Shown: positions 11,221 through 22,799 of the stretch, one piece after another
Position numbering within the stretch: the first letter of the stretch is position 1
How the letters are laid out: every line of letters starts with the position of its first letter
From: Gelatoporia subvermispora B
Lineage: Eukaryota > Basidiomycota > Agaricomycetes > Polyporales > Gelatoporiaceae
Assembly (NCBI GenBank): GCA_000320605.2
Contig: KB445799.1
Coordinates: 667,234 to 731,233, forward strand
Direction of reading: 5' to 3'
Length of the DNA: 64,000 bases
The notes under the pieces: model-generated
Seen by the model: the letters and a program-made list of their open reading frames with translations, nothing else
What the model was told of the DNA's origin: nothing
Databases searched by the model: none
Program-made: the position numbers and the translations under genes

Positions 11221-12949
11221 AGACCGTTTCTCTCGGAGGACGCAAATCGCGTTGCTACATTCGTTTATCTTGCGTAAGTTTGTCGGTCTACAAACATCTC
11301 AGGAGACGGCTAATCTCCTGCTAGAGTTCCACCGGGACGTGTTTTGCGGCTTTGAGCCCACTGTTTACAAATGCCGATGTGTTACTCGCGTCGGGCGTCT
11401 TGTTTTTCTTACTGCATCGCGCTGTGTTCGTTCTCTATATACGCAGCAAATGTTCTTAATTGATCTCGCGATGGGATGTGTGTTTTTGTTGAAGGACAAT
11501 TCATCATCATGGTCTAAACTCTATGAGCCGAGTGCCACACACGCGTTCAGCAGTCACGCTCACGTGCTTGTTACCGATCGCGTCACGATCGAACCACGAC
11601 ACATAGGCGCCCGAGTCGCAGAGTTTTCCAGGTCTTGCTGGGGAGCTAGCTTGAGCGACTTTCAGCGATACGATACTAGGTCTTGTTCATACAACAAATG
11701 TGGATATGCACCCTCGGGCCAGGGCCTACGTATCTATCTTCAGTATTACTTGGTCCGCCAAGGCGACAGTCCCGTCCCCCGACGTAGTCAAAAACAGCTG
11801 AGTTTGGGATCGTGCTGAGAGAGGCTTCTGGACGGCACTCTATCGAACGTGTAGTGGGTAATCCAGGGCCGCAACTTCGCCGTCAATCATGCGGAGCAGT
11901 GCTATCCGGCCGGGACCGATGTCGGGAGGTGGTATGCTCATTGAAGACATGAATCAACGTCCAAGTGCTCTACATCTCGCGAGACCTGCTAGAAGCTACA
12001 GACTTGCAGGACTACCCCGGATCCCGTTGTGCACTCGCTGGTCGGCGTCGAAGATGCACGACATCTGCGGACTTACGTCCGGCAGGACGCCTCCCTCCTC
12101 CGGCTTGCCATGGCTGAGGAGGACGACGTCCACAACAGCTCCAAGACCTATCGATCAACGTCCACTGTGGCCCTGCACCCTGGGCCTCTGCGACGCTGAC
12201 CGCGCCTCCGTTCTCTGTGCATCTGGCGATCAGCGCTCCCCGCCACTCGTCGGTCCTCGCGAGTCGCTCATGGCACACTATGCCGCAAACGCGTTCAAGA
12301 GTCTCACTCGCGCCCTTCACTGATCTTGTCGCAATCGAACCATGGGGGATCCCTGGCGAAGTCAGATTCACCTACTCATCTCCCGGATAGGCTATCCACG
12401 AAGGCGGGGCGCCATCGGGAGCTTAACCTCAAGCGCAAAGAGAGAAACTAGGGCACTAACGAGGGCAAACGAGACCTGTGCGAGACAGATGGAAGGCATA
12501 AAGCACTCTCATTGGAGGAGGCTGTATCGGGGCGCGAGGGACGCCGACGCTGGCGCTCATCGATCATCTCCCGCCCGATTAAGCAGCGATTCGGAGGGCC
12601 GACGTATTTGGCGTGCGAACCTGTGCTGCTTCCGTTCCCTCCTTCATCGATCATCACCTGATCAGCTTCATCAAGATCGCTCCTGGTACTGCCCACGGTG
12701 ACTTTCTAGGACGGCCTTGGTCTCGGTCTTGTTCGAATGCGTGTCTGTACCTGCTAGGCGACGTAGCCCTTACTGTCGACAGTACTATGTCCGTCACTCG
12801 CCAATGCAAAGAACAAGGTCTGAGCTCAGGATCATCTGAGCGGCACTTACTTCTTGAGGGGCTGTGACACAGAGAAGCTCTGGGCGACACGAAGAATGGG
12901 CCTTCTCACACCTTCTTTATACAGTCCTTCGACTTCTTTTCCATAACAG
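11221..12949. other. Intergenic with a truncated hydrophobin upstream region
   Basis: It begins with the 3' UTR of the preceding gene. From about 11740 to 12300 it resembles the region upstream of the 10.7- and 15.9-kb hydrophobins, but no hydrophobin exon follows, so that copy lost its gene. About 11550-11600 carries the dispersed CACGTG/palindrome repeat. From about 12620 it resembles 22490-22600. Confidence 0.5.
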
Positions 12950-13190
12950 GACGTCCGGCCCTTCAGCACTGCGGTCTCTTGGAGCCTCTCAGACTCTCAT
13001 ATGGCTCTGAGAGTTCTCGGCTAGAGGTGAGTCTTCCAGCCGAACAGCACTTCCGCCATTCACGCTCTCGGGAGAGGGTACCTTGAGCCGCCTCAGACCC
13101 TCATACGGGTCAAAGAGTTCTCTGCTAGAAATGAGTCGTCCGGCCCCACAACAATGCCGCCATTCACGCTCTCGCCGCGCTCGTCGGGCT
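12950..13190 (+). repeat. Upstream minisatellite with dyad, copy 1
   Basis: Imperfect tandem units of about 100 bp. Each contains GTCCGGCCC..ACAAC, CCGCCATTCACGCTCTCG and a dyad of the form CTCAGACCC-TCATAC-GGGTC. The array lies 180-420 bp before the derived hydrophobin at 13371. Confidence 0.7.
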
Positions 13191-13248
13191 GTCCACGAAC
13201 GTGGGCGGTGGGCCCGACGTGAGCGCCCTCCGCCAGGCCACGGTCTCC

Positions 13249-13256
13249 TACAAAAG
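13249..13256 (+). promoter_or_regulatory. TATA-like box TACAAAAG
   Basis: Located 122 bp before the ATG at 13371, in the context CTCCTACAAAAGCTGCAC shared by the derived hydrophobins. Confidence 0.55.
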
Positions 13257-13370
13257 CTGCACCCGCTCGCACTTAGTCTTCATCAGCCTCATCGTTCGCA
13301 GTTACTTGTTCATCTACTCATCCTCACTCTTCCGCCCTCTTCACCCTCCGTAACAACACAACAAGCAAAA

Positions 13371-14043
13371 ATGGTCTCCTTCAAGTCCATCGTCGTCTTC
13401 GCCCTCCTCTTTGCGCCCATGTTCGTCCTTGCGGCCCCGCACCCGCAGGGCAATGGCGGCAGTGGCGGCAACGGCAATGGCGGCACCGGCGGTAACGGCG
13501 GTAGCGGCAGCAGTGGCGGCAACAACGGCGGCAACAGCGGCAGCGGTAACAGTGGAAACAGCGGAAACAGTGGCAGCGGCAATAATGGTGGCAGCAACAA
13601 CAATGGAGGGAACAACGGCGGCAACAATGGGGGCAACAACGGCGGCAACAGCGGCAGCGGTAACAGTGGAGGCGGAAACAGCGGAAACAGCGGAGGCAAC
13701 AACGGCGGCAACGGCGGCAGTGGCGGGAACGGCGGCGGCGGCGGCAGTGGCGGTAACGGCGGTAACGGCAGGCGCAGCGACAGTGAGTGCAGTCCCGCCC
13801 AGATCCAGTTCTGCAACAACGCCGTCTTCGGTGACTCATACCGCATTCCCGCAGTCGACGCAAGGAACATCTATGGCACAGTCTACTCGAGGGACTCCGG
13901 CCTGACGAGTGCTTCGACCACGATATGCGACGAGAGCAGCGAGTCTGGAGGTACGAGGCAGATTAAGGAGCGTATGGGAGGTTGCTAATGCTGGACGCTT
14001 TTCAGATCTGATTAGCCTTGCCTGCACGCCCATTGATCTGTGA
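13371..14043 (+). CDS. Derived hydrophobin with Gly/Asn/Ser-rich insert
   Basis: Exons 13371-13950 and 14006-14043 give 205 residues. After a signal peptide (MVSFKSIVVFALL, cleavage near VLA-APHPQ) come about 107 residues (27-133) made almost only of Gly, Asn and Ser, then an Arg-Arg pair (134-135) and a reduced hydrophobin core. Retained cysteines are C1 (SEC), C3 (QFC; C2 is Phe), C6 (TIC) and C8 (SLAC). C4, C5 and C7 are lost. The intron that splits C5 in normal hydrophobins is absent here, apparently deleted with that codon, while the last intron (GTACGA donor) is kept and gives the DLISLACTPIDL end. A 3' UTR intron is predicted at 14093-14141. Secretion is expected; surface assembly like a normal hydrophobin is doubtful. 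Confidence 0.85.
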
Positions 14044-15797
14044 ATAGCGCTCCGTCGCGTGCACCTCGCATTCATACATTTGTTTATCTAGCGTGAGTCT
14101 GTTGGCCCACATATATCTGACGATGACTAACCTCTCAATAGAGCATCACCGAACGGTTTTTGAGGACTTTGGTATATATATGAACTGTCATACCTTTGAA
14201 TTAATGCTCGTGTCGTACGGCTTGTATGTTAATGCGTAGCATTCTCTACACGCGCAAACATTGGTTCCAATTGATTCAGCGATGCGATCCGCGAATTTGC
14301 TTGGTGATGGAAAAGTCCTTCATCATGACGATGTTCCGGACTACGCCTCGAGCCGTGTGTCACGAACGCGTTCAATATTCACGCTCACGTGCCCGTGATC
14401 GATCGCGTCGCGATCGAACCACGGGCTCAGGCGTCCTTGGCAAAGGTTATTCACGAAGATCGAGGGATCAGTAGCTTCAGCTCGAGCACAAGGTGAGAAA
14501 CTAGAGTGCTAAACAAATGCCAGGAGCGAAAGACATCGTATCAAGGCAGACAGATGGTACTATCCTTCTCGGGATTCTCCAAACACCATAAATTTGGGAA
14601 ACTACAGACTGCTCCCCTGAATTCCACACACAATCTCTTGAGCCAAGTCTTTTTGTAATATTCAGAGTCTGTCTGGATGATAATATGTTTCAAACACATG
14701 AGTAAAAACGACAGATCAATAATGGCTGCCTTTCAAGCTTCCACCATCTCAGACCGCTGCGAGTAACTTATAAGTAAATCAGTAGATCTGTGTGCATAGA
14801 CCCTGCGCGCCCTTATTTTCTTGCTTGTGGTATCACAAAGCAGTACCCTGGAGCCGTTTCCACCAACACGATTTGTTTCCAGTGCGCTGTGTCACCTTTC
14901 ACTTGCACCCCTTTGTGTTACGAGCATTGAATGTTGAGGCGTGACAACGTCAGCCACATCTTTAAGCTCCGCCAATACGCGTGCACGTGCCACGCACGCA
15001 ACGGCCCTCGTCGCAGAGTCGCAACGCAACGCTGTAAAGCTAAAGCTTGCACTCATTACGATGACTTTTGGCGCTATCTGTTTGTGCCAGGGACTTGTTC
15101 GAGCACCAAGCTCTCTCTGACATGTTACTTGACCAGTCAAGATGACAGCTCCCTGGCATAGTGGAAAAGGGCTGGATTTGGTAAATCGCTCGGATGCTGA
15201 GAAACTGCTCGATGGCACTCGACCGGATTGGTTCTGGCGTGCGGCACAAAGAATGTAGGACCCTCTTCGTATCAGCGTGGTCATTCGGTTCTTATCCAGA
15301 AGTGGACCGTCCGGCACCGCAGCGTTGCCGCCAATCACTTGGAGCAGGGCTATCCAGCTGCGGAGACTGACACCGAAGGTCTGCATGCTCGTGGATCCCG
15401 CTGCTCCAGGTCTCGCGCAAGTGCTGGAAGTCGCAACCTCGCAGGGCGCATATCCTGTTGGGCTCCCTTCGTACGCTCACTGCTATCGACATCGGAGATG
15501 CACGACACCAATGGGCTCCCATCGACACACTTCCCAACGAGCAGGACGCTTTTCTCCTCCGGATCGCTCAAACCGAACAGGACCCCGCCGTCGATGTTAG
15601 GACCTGTCGATTGACGTCCGCCGTAGTTCTGCGGCCCTGGGCCCCCGCGACTCTGCCTGCGATTCTGCTATCTCTGCGTCTGACAATCAGCGCGCCCCGC
15701 CGCTCGTCGGCCCTCTCACTCTTCGCGCGCTGCTACTTGCCGTTGCCCTCGCTGTCCATGGGCCGACCCATTCGTCATCCGCAACATCACGATCTTC
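14044..15797. other. Intergenic
   Basis: It holds the 3' UTR of the preceding gene, dispersed repeats to about 14560, an AT-richer stretch at 14560-14890 without recognisable content, and from 15040 a copy of the region upstream of the 10.7-kb hydrophobin. Confidence 0.5.
14380..14425 (+). repeat. Dispersed repeat with CACGTG and GATCGCG palindrome
   Basis: The core reads TCACGCTCACGTG, then about ten bases, then GATCGCGTCGCGATCGAACC. Related copies lie near 11550-11600 and 19785-19835 (plus), and near 29610-29660, 30000-30050, 30335-30390 and 34745-34795 (minus). More diverged copies lie near 17105, 21465, 26850, 43250 and 45455. Confidence 0.7.
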
Positions 15798-15805
15798 TAC
15801 AAAAG
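15798..15805 (+). promoter_or_regulatory. TATA-like box TACAAAAG
   Basis: Located 152 bp before the ATG at 15950, the largest spacing in the cluster. Confidence 0.5.
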
Positions 15806-15949
15806 CAGCATGCGGCATAAACTGTGTCTCCAGCATCCTCGTCGACTGCACTCACCCACTCGTTCGTTCGTCCATCCTCACACTCGCTCAAGTCTCACAC
15901 TCTCGTTCGCCGCAGTCTCCGCAACAACCCGGCAATCCACCACGCAATA

Positions 15950-16398
15950 ATGTTCGCCCTCAAATCCATCGTCACCCTCGCCCTCCTCTCCGCACCTGCG
16001 TTCGTCCTCGCACGCCCGCAGGACAGCAGCAGCGGCCAGTGCAGCACCGCCCAGATCCAGTGCTGCGATACAATGGCGTCGGGCGACTCGGACCACATGC
16101 GCGCGGTCGGCAAGGCGCTCAAGATGGACATCGACCCGGGCAAGACGTACGGCACGGGCTGCACGGCTGGCGGCATGGCTGGCGTCGGTGGTGGCACTAC
16201 TTGGTAAGCGTGCTAGTGTTGATCCGAGGGAGCGTTGTTCTAATTTGGAACGTAGCACGTCGGCCCCGATGTGCTGCGAGAACAACGATTTTGGAGGTAC
16301 GAGGAGTTACAACAAGGAGCCCGTGGGAGGTTGGCTGATGATCACTGCATTTAGGTCTCATTGGCCTCGGCTGTATGTCCATCCCCATCAACCTGTAG
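15950..16398 (+). CDS. Class I hydrophobin, eight cysteines
   Basis: Exons 15950-16203, 16256-16296 and 16355-16398 give 112 residues. The signal peptide starts MFALKSIVTLALL and ends near FVLARPQ. The core has C1, QCC, TGC, a split C5 codon (TG/C), PMCC and GLGCMSIPINL, which fits class I. It is the sister of the 10.7-kb gene: about 0.9 kb of upstream sequence is also shared. It lacks the extra GGMP repeats in the C4-C5 loop. Donors are GTAAGC and GTACGA. A 3' UTR intron with a GTAAGT donor is predicted at 16441-16491. Confidence 0.92.
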
Positions 16399-18299
16399 AG
16401 AGGAGCGTGCAAGTCGCTTTCATGCGTTCATTCATCTTGCGTAAGTATGTCGTTATAAGGACGTTTCAGGCGATGATTGATCCCATGCCAGGGCTCCATC
16501 GAACCTGTCTTATGCCCAATACTTTATAAATACCGATGTGATACTCTGAACTCGCGGCGGTTGTCTTGCTTTCCTTGTTGCATCGCGCTGCAGTTCTTGA
16601 TGCATGCAAAAAAATAATTTGAATCGATCTCGCTTGTTGAAGGATAGTCCACCATCATGGTGTTCTGGCGTCTGGACTGCGTACGCCTCAAGCCGTGTGC
16701 CACAAATGCTCCCAATAGTCACACTCATGTGCCTATCGACTCAATGTGCGACTGAGGCTAACCCGCGAGGTACTGACCACAATTTTTGCAATTGTCGTAA
16801 CACTGGCGATGGGCCCGGGCCGTCAGAGGATGCCAGCTATTCTGCGGTTGCGGGGCGCACTGCTAGGGGCTGGCCAGGAGCTGCGCTGGCAGGCCGCATG
16901 ATCCGATGACCACGTAGGTGCGTCCTACAATATCTGAAGCGGCCATGGTGTTATACAACCGAAGTTCTGAGAGTGCGTATTCCAAGAACAGACTATGCAG
17001 AGACCTGGCTTGCAGCAATACCGGGAACAGCTGCCATTCGGCCGCGCGCACAGTTCACATGCACCTTTCTCCAAGACTCTCGTAGCAACTCCAGCATACA
17101 CGCACTTGTCACGCTCACGTGCTCGTCATCAGACGCGTTTCCCGGGCGAACAGGACGGTCGGATCACCTGAGGCGACTCAGTCGTTGCTCGGCTCTACTT
17201 AGACTATCGCTCTTAAGCACCACGATGCACGGAACTCTTAGCCGTCCGCTGGCCTGGGAAGTGCGACCTTCCTTGCGTTACTGCGTATACCGTACGAAGA
17301 ACCACCCAGCGCGCCGTTCTACGCACCAAGCATGCTCCGTCGCGAGATTCTATTCTCTATTCGCCGCATTGGGAAAGGGATCATCGCGTTCCGCGGACCG
17401 CCATCTGGCTATCCTCGGCGCTCGCCGGTGCGTCTCTCGGGTCTAAGTGCACTAACGAAGAAGAACTAGCTGGGACGTCTTTGGCTGCTATCGGCATGTA
17501 CGCGAAGGATGCCTTTCTTGCATCTCAAGGAATGCAAGAACTCACGCAGAAGTCCGCTATCTGGCAGCACGACTGAACTCCCCTCAGACTGGTATCTCTC
17601 CCTGTTGGACACGCGTACTGGCAACCAGAACGTCTAGCCCGCGCGTGTTTCTCCGCTAGCCTATGCCTGGACAGCAATTGCTCGGGACCGCAGACGGGAT
17701 GTACGCACAAGCCGATTGCTGAGTGCTCGGACATGCCGCCTTTCATCGTGTCTGCATTCGGGTCGTTGCACAGAGAGTGGAACGACCTCACGATTGCACA
17801 TCTACAACATCAGGCGCAACGCCAACATTATTCGCAGAATACTAGTCGTTCGCCCTCGCTCCTTGCAGCCCCTCACCGGGCGGAATCAGCAGCTGGAGCT
17901 CAAGCGCAAGGAGAGAACCTATGGTACTGACCAGAAGCGAAATAGATCGGGCCGACGCAGACAGATGGTATAGAGCACGTCCAAAGAGGACTTTGGACTC
18001 AGGGACATCGGAACTGATGATGAATCGTCTGTCAACAAGCAAAATCAAGCATTGCATCGCTAGATCGATTGAAGTCATTTTTTTACGTGGAGAGACAATG
18101 CTACGCATTAACGAATACAAGACGTCCAACGCGAGCATTACTTCGAAGGTAGGTGATCCCTATATCAAAAAAAGTCCTGAAAACCCATTTGGTGACGCGC
18201 TGTTGAGATGTTAGTCATCGTCGAGTTTATACGCGGTGCAACAAACTTACACTAGACAAACAAATATGTGAACGCAAGGTGCGCGCGTCAAAGCGCTCT
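16399..18299. other. Intergenic
   Basis: No gene supported. Diverged dispersed repeats near 17105 and 17880-17960. Around 18060-18200 it matches hydrophobin 3'-flank sequence, inverted, belonging to the minus-strand gene that follows. Confidence 0.45.
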
Positions 18300-18957
18300 T
18301 CACAGATTAATGGGCGCGCAGCCAAGGCTATTCAGATCTAAATTATGTCCGCCATTAGCAACCTCACATACAATCGTTAATCTGACTCGTACCTCCAGAA
18401 TCGTGGCCCTCGCCGCATGTCGTCAGGCTGGAGTCCCTCGAGTAGATTGTGCCATAGATGTTCCTTGCATCGACTGCGGGAATGTGGTATGAGTCACCCG
18501 AGACGGCGATGTTACAACAACGTATCTGGGCGGGGCTGCACTCACTGTCGCTGCGCCTGCCGTTGCCGCCGTTACCGCCGTTTCCTCCGCCGCCGCCATT
18601 GCCGCCACTGCCGCCGTTCCCGCCGTTGTTGCCTCCGCTGTTGCCGCTGTTGCCGCCTCCACTGTTGCCGCTGCCGCTGTTACCGCCGTTGTTGCCCCCA
18701 TTGTTGCCGCCGTTGTTCCCTCCATTGTTGTTGCTGCCACCGTTGTTGCCGCTGCCGCTGTTTCCACTGTTTCCGCTGTTGCCGCTACCGCTGTTGCCGC
18801 CATTGTTGCCGCCACTGCTGCCGCTACCGCCGTTACCGCCGGTGCCGCCATTGCCGTTGCCGCCACTGCCGCCATTGCCCTGCGGGTGCGGAGCCGCAAG
18901 GACGAACATGGGCGCGAACAGGAGGGCGAAGACGATGATGGATCTGAAGGAGACCAT
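18300..18957 (-). CDS. Derived hydrophobin with Gly/Asn/Ser-rich insert
   Basis: Exons 18957-18393 and 18337-18300 give 200 residues. Signal peptide MVSFRSIIVFALL. The Gly/Asn/Ser block has the same length and order as in the 13.4-kb gene, with only one residue difference noted (S to N near its end), and then Arg-Arg. The core retains C1 (SEC), both C2 and C3 (IRCC), C6 (TTC) and C8 (SLGC). C4 is Tyr, and C5 and C7 are lost, leaving five cysteines. Intron 1 is absent. The last intron has a GTACGA donor and leads to DLNSLGCAPINL. A 3' UTR intron (GTAAGT, CTAAC branch-like site, CAG) is predicted at 18250-18200. The gene is inverted relative to its relatives at 13.4 and 23.3 kb. Confidence 0.85.
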
Positions 18958-19072
18958 TTTCGCTTGTTGGGTTGTTACGGAGAGTGAAGAGGGCGGAAGA
19001 GTGAGGATGAGCAGATGAACAAGTAATTGCGAACGACGAGGTTGCTGAAGACCAAGTGCGAGTGACGTGCAG

Positions 19073-19080
19073 GTTTTATA
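19073..19080 (-). promoter_or_regulatory. TATA box of the 18.3-kb gene
   Basis: Reads TATAAAAC on the minus strand, 116-123 bp before the ATG. Confidence 0.6.
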
Positions 19081-19149
19081 GGAAACCGTGGCCTTGCGGA
19101 GGGCGATCACGTTCGCCCACGTTCGTGAACAACCCCGACGAGCGCGGCG

Positions 19150-19400
19150 TGAGCGTGAATGGCGGCAATGTTGTAGAACCGGACCATTCAGTCCCAGTAG
19201 TGAATTCTCAGAGCCACATGAAGGTCTGAGAGGGTCCAAGCGACCCTCTCCCGAGAGCGTGAATCGAGGCACTGTTGCCGGGCCGGAAGAGACATAGTTC
19301 TAGTAGGGAATTCTCCGAGCCATATCAGGGTCTGAGAGGATCCACTGCATCGCAGAGTCGTAGGGCCGGACGGACTCTTGAGGTATACACGTCGAGGACT
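19150..19400 (-). repeat. Upstream minisatellite with dyad, copy 2
   Basis: Inverted copy of the roughly 100-bp units found before the 13.4-kb gene, including the strings CTCTCCCGAGAGCGTGAAT and CATATCAGGGTCTGAGAG. Confidence 0.65.
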
Positions 19401-20454
19401 GTATACACAGGCTTGAGAAGGCCCATTCTTCGTGTCGCACAGAGCTTCTCAGTACCACAGCCCCTTCAAGCAAGTGTAATTCAGACGCTTGTCTGCATGG
19501 CAATTCTGAACTTGACCTTGTTCTCTGCGCCGCCAAGTGACAGACACAATATCGTCGACAACAAGAGCGACGTCGTCCAGCAGGTACAGACACGTATCCT
19601 ACTAGAACCAGAGCCGCAATACATCCTCACAAATCGCTGTGGGCAATACTGGGAACGACCTTCACGGAGCTGACCAAGACATGATCGACAATCGATGAAG
19701 GAAAGAACGGAAGCAGCACAGGTTCGCGCGTGACAGCATCGTCGCTCGCTCCCCGGGCCGACAACCCTCCCGCTCGCCTACAACAGACGCGTCAGCCATG
19801 CTCACGTGCCCATCACTGATCGCGGCGCGATCGAACCACAAGTCCATAGCCTTGGACCATTGGTCTCCATGAATACGTGTCTGTACTTACTCAGTCACTG
19901 GGTGACATCTTTCAACTATGTGCAACTGGTATTGAAGTCGACAGTGTTAGATCTAGCACATCATCGACTTAGTGGGTTGAAGAGGCTAAGTTCAGAACTA
20001 TCATGCCGACTAAATTCAGAATGACATTCGATCAAAAGGGCACTGACGCAAAGCTCTATGTGGCACGAAGAATGTACCATCTCAGACTCTCCCCATGCAT
20101 CTTTTTGACTTCTCTTCCATGAATGGGTCGTCCAGCCCCGCAACTCTCCCCCCGATCACGCGGAGCGGAGGTAGACGCAACCGGTAGTGCTAGAGGGCTG
20201 GACACAGTATCCGACTGCTCGTGGAATAACTTCTGATTTCACAGAGACCCCTGGGAGCTATGACGAGTAAGAGTCAAGTTCTCGGACAGACTCCTTCGAA
20301 ACCCGTATATTCGCCGCCTTTACGGGTAGAGATACTCTCCAACTCGGATTGCAAACACTGGAAAGGACTCCGACGTTAAGACCCGTTTTCCTCCACACTC
20401 CCTCAAAGTCTTATTCTCATTCCCACACGCTTCTCCGCACCTACTGCGGCCCCC
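19401..20454. other. Intergenic
   Basis: No gene. From 19400 to 19750 it matches the distal upstream region of the other derived hydrophobins, inverted (AAGCAGCACAGGTTCGC and related strings). About 19785-19835 carries the CACGTG/palindrome repeat. Confidence 0.45.
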
Positions 20455-20893
20455 ATGCCAAAGTTCCCAAGTCCGCCGCCCTCCTCGCGTGCCGGCGCTC
20501 GTCTTCGCACTCCCCCAGCGGCAGCAGCGAGTGCGAGCCCGCGCCGATCCGGTGATGCGACCCGATGGACTCTGACTCAACCACATGTGCGCGGTCACCA
20601 AGGCACACAAGAGGAATGATGACGAGAGCAAGTACTACGCAGCCGGCTGCGCGACCGACTCGGGTCTGCTTGGGTTCAGTGGCGGCACACCTTGAAAGGT
20701 TCCCAGTTGTATTGGATGGGAATCAGGATCTAACCTCATGACTCATGAGTTCGTATTACGTCCCCAATGTGCTGCGAGAGAAATTATGTTAGAGGTAAGC
20801 AGAGGTTGATAATATGCATACAAGGTTCCTGACGGCGAACATGATTCTGCTCTCATTCGACTCGGCTGCCTGTATAATTCCATCGAGCTGTAA
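20455..20893 (+). pseudogene. Decayed class I hydrophobin
   Basis: An ATG at 20455 begins a weak match to the signal-peptide exon, then SSECEPAPIR precedes an in-frame TGA where C2C3 should be. In another frame the next piece reads HMCAVTKA then KYYAAGC (the C3-C4 region), followed by GLLGFSGGTP and a stop. An exon 2 relic (PMCCERNYV, near 20775-20810) and an exon 3 relic (LIRLGCLYNSIEL, ending 20893) are still recognisable with an intervening GTAAGC donor. Frameshift and nonsense make it non-functional. It sits between two intact derived genes. Confidence 0.8.
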
Positions 20894-22799
20894 AGAACAT
20901 CCCTCTGCGCAAAAGTCGCTTTCGTGCGTTCGTTTCGTCTTGCGCGAGTCGGTCATCTGGGTACGCGTTACACAACGAATGAGCCACTGACCTTGCACCG
21001 GGACTTCATCACCCTTTTCTGAGTGCATACGTGGATAACGCATGCTTCTGAGCTACTCGCACGGGCCATCCGCCACGCACGAGTGACGAGACAGTTGATT
21101 GTTGCGTTGTCGGATGCATCAATAATTTAATCTCGCGTTGTTATTTGCCACAGTGAGATTCTGTTTACTGAGCTGCAAATTTGCGAGTCCCATCATACAA
21201 ATTTGGCATGACTGGAGACGGGTTCGTGGCCTCCTCGGTCTGCACACACGATTGTCGATATGGCTGGCAAGCGATGAACATTCAACAATGCTCCCGCACA
21301 AAAACACCGAACATGCTTCGCGAAATTCCATTCCCCACGCATATAAAATTGTATCTCACGCGATCTGCATCGTCGTTTTGCACAAGGACGACCAGCACTC
21401 GAAAACAACGACGCTGCGGGCGTCGGCAGGACTCCAGGAGCCGTATGCCATATACGTGTCTGTCACGCTCACGTGCCCATTACCGGTCGCGTCGACCAGT
21501 TACCACGGTTTTTCCGGGTGTCAGGCTTGTCTGTGCAGTGCGCGCTCACTCTTATCTGCCATGATGCTCGGGACTCTCTGCTGTTTACGGAGCTGAACAT
21601 GGTGACCTCGGCGTGTGGACTGGCACACTCAGACGAAGGACCCTTCACCCCGCCGTTCTGCACACCAGCGTGCCATGCCACGTAATTTGCCTTGCCGCAC
21701 TGGGATGATGGGAAGCTGATCATCATGATCTACCATCTGGCTTTCCTTCCGAGCGCGTCTGCAGGCGTCTGCCGACCCAAGCACACCAAAGAATAGCACC
21801 AACTAGGACGTCCTTGGATGGGAACGGCATGTCCGTGAAGGACGTCTTCTCTGCACTCTGAGGAATGGAAAGTATCGCGCACAAGCCCGCTATTCGGAAG
21901 ACGACTGAACTCCCCTTTAGCACGCTCTCGCGCCGGGCACTGTGTTCCTGTTCATTGACAACGAGATCCTCTAGTCTGTGCACGTTTCTTTACTGGCCTG
22001 TGCATGGACACCAACTGCTCGGGCCCGCGAACGGGATGTGCGCACTAGGGGCCGCTGGGAGTCGGACACGGAGCCGTGCAGCATGTCAGATTCTCCGCAC
22101 TCTGCACCGCGCACAATTGAATAGATCTCGGAACGGGTTTTTTCTGGGCATCAGACCATGTCAAACCTCTGACCAGGGCTTTAGTGAAGTCCCTTCGAGC
22201 ACGTTTCTCCAGAGTTGCTGACGTGATACCCGCGCTGGTCGTCTTGTGTTCATTCATATATGGGACTGATCTCTGGAGTGGACTAGACACAGTCAGCAAT
22301 TCAAACTCAAGAGCAGCCAGAGAGACTAGGGCACCCACTAGACGCAAAAGGGACCGGTTCGAGGCGGACGGCTCGTCTGAAGCACGTTCATCGGAGGAGC
22401 CTGAGTGTCGGGGCGCGAGAGACGCCGACGCCTCCCGATTGAGCAGCAATAGGTTGCGCCAGCGGACGTCCCGCGTGCGAACCTGTGCTGCTTCCGTTCC
22501 CTCCTTCATCGACCATCACTTGATCAGCCTCATCGATGTCGTTCCTGGCATTGCCCACGACGACTTTCGAGGATTGCGTGGGTCTCAGTCTCAGTCTTGG
22601 TAAGATGCATGTCTCCAGCTGCACCTGCTAGACGACGTCGCCCTTGTTATTGACGATACTATATCCGTCACTCACGGGTACAGAGAACAAGATGCGAGTT
22701 CGGGATCATCGTGCCGAAGGGCTTCTAAATGACCAATGGCACTTGCTTGAAAGGGGCTGCGATTCAAAGAAGCTCTGTGCGACACCAAGAATGGCCTTT
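20894..22799. other. Intergenic
   Basis: No gene supported. A diverged dispersed repeat lies near 21460. From 22490 to 22600 it is closely similar to 12610-12720. The stretch 21600-22080 shows nothing recognisable. Confidence 0.45.

Noticed and set aside
12950..13190. The dyad minisatellite considered as a CRISPR-like array or transposon terminal repeats
   Set aside because: Units are contiguous and diverged with no unique spacers, and no target-site duplication or element boundary was found.
13381..13863. Cys/Arg-rich antisense frames over the same blocks, resembling cysteine-rich proteins
   Set aside because: Also a codon-composition artefact of the Gly-rich sense strand.
13310..13870. 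Long antisense frames of Pro/Leu repeats opposite the Gly/Asn/Ser blocks (also at 18458-19018, 23226-23705, 35376-35939, 40182-40742)
   Set aside because: They are the mechanical result of GGC/AAC codon repeats read backwards. They have no signal peptide or independent splice or start context, and their persistence simply follows the conserved sense block.
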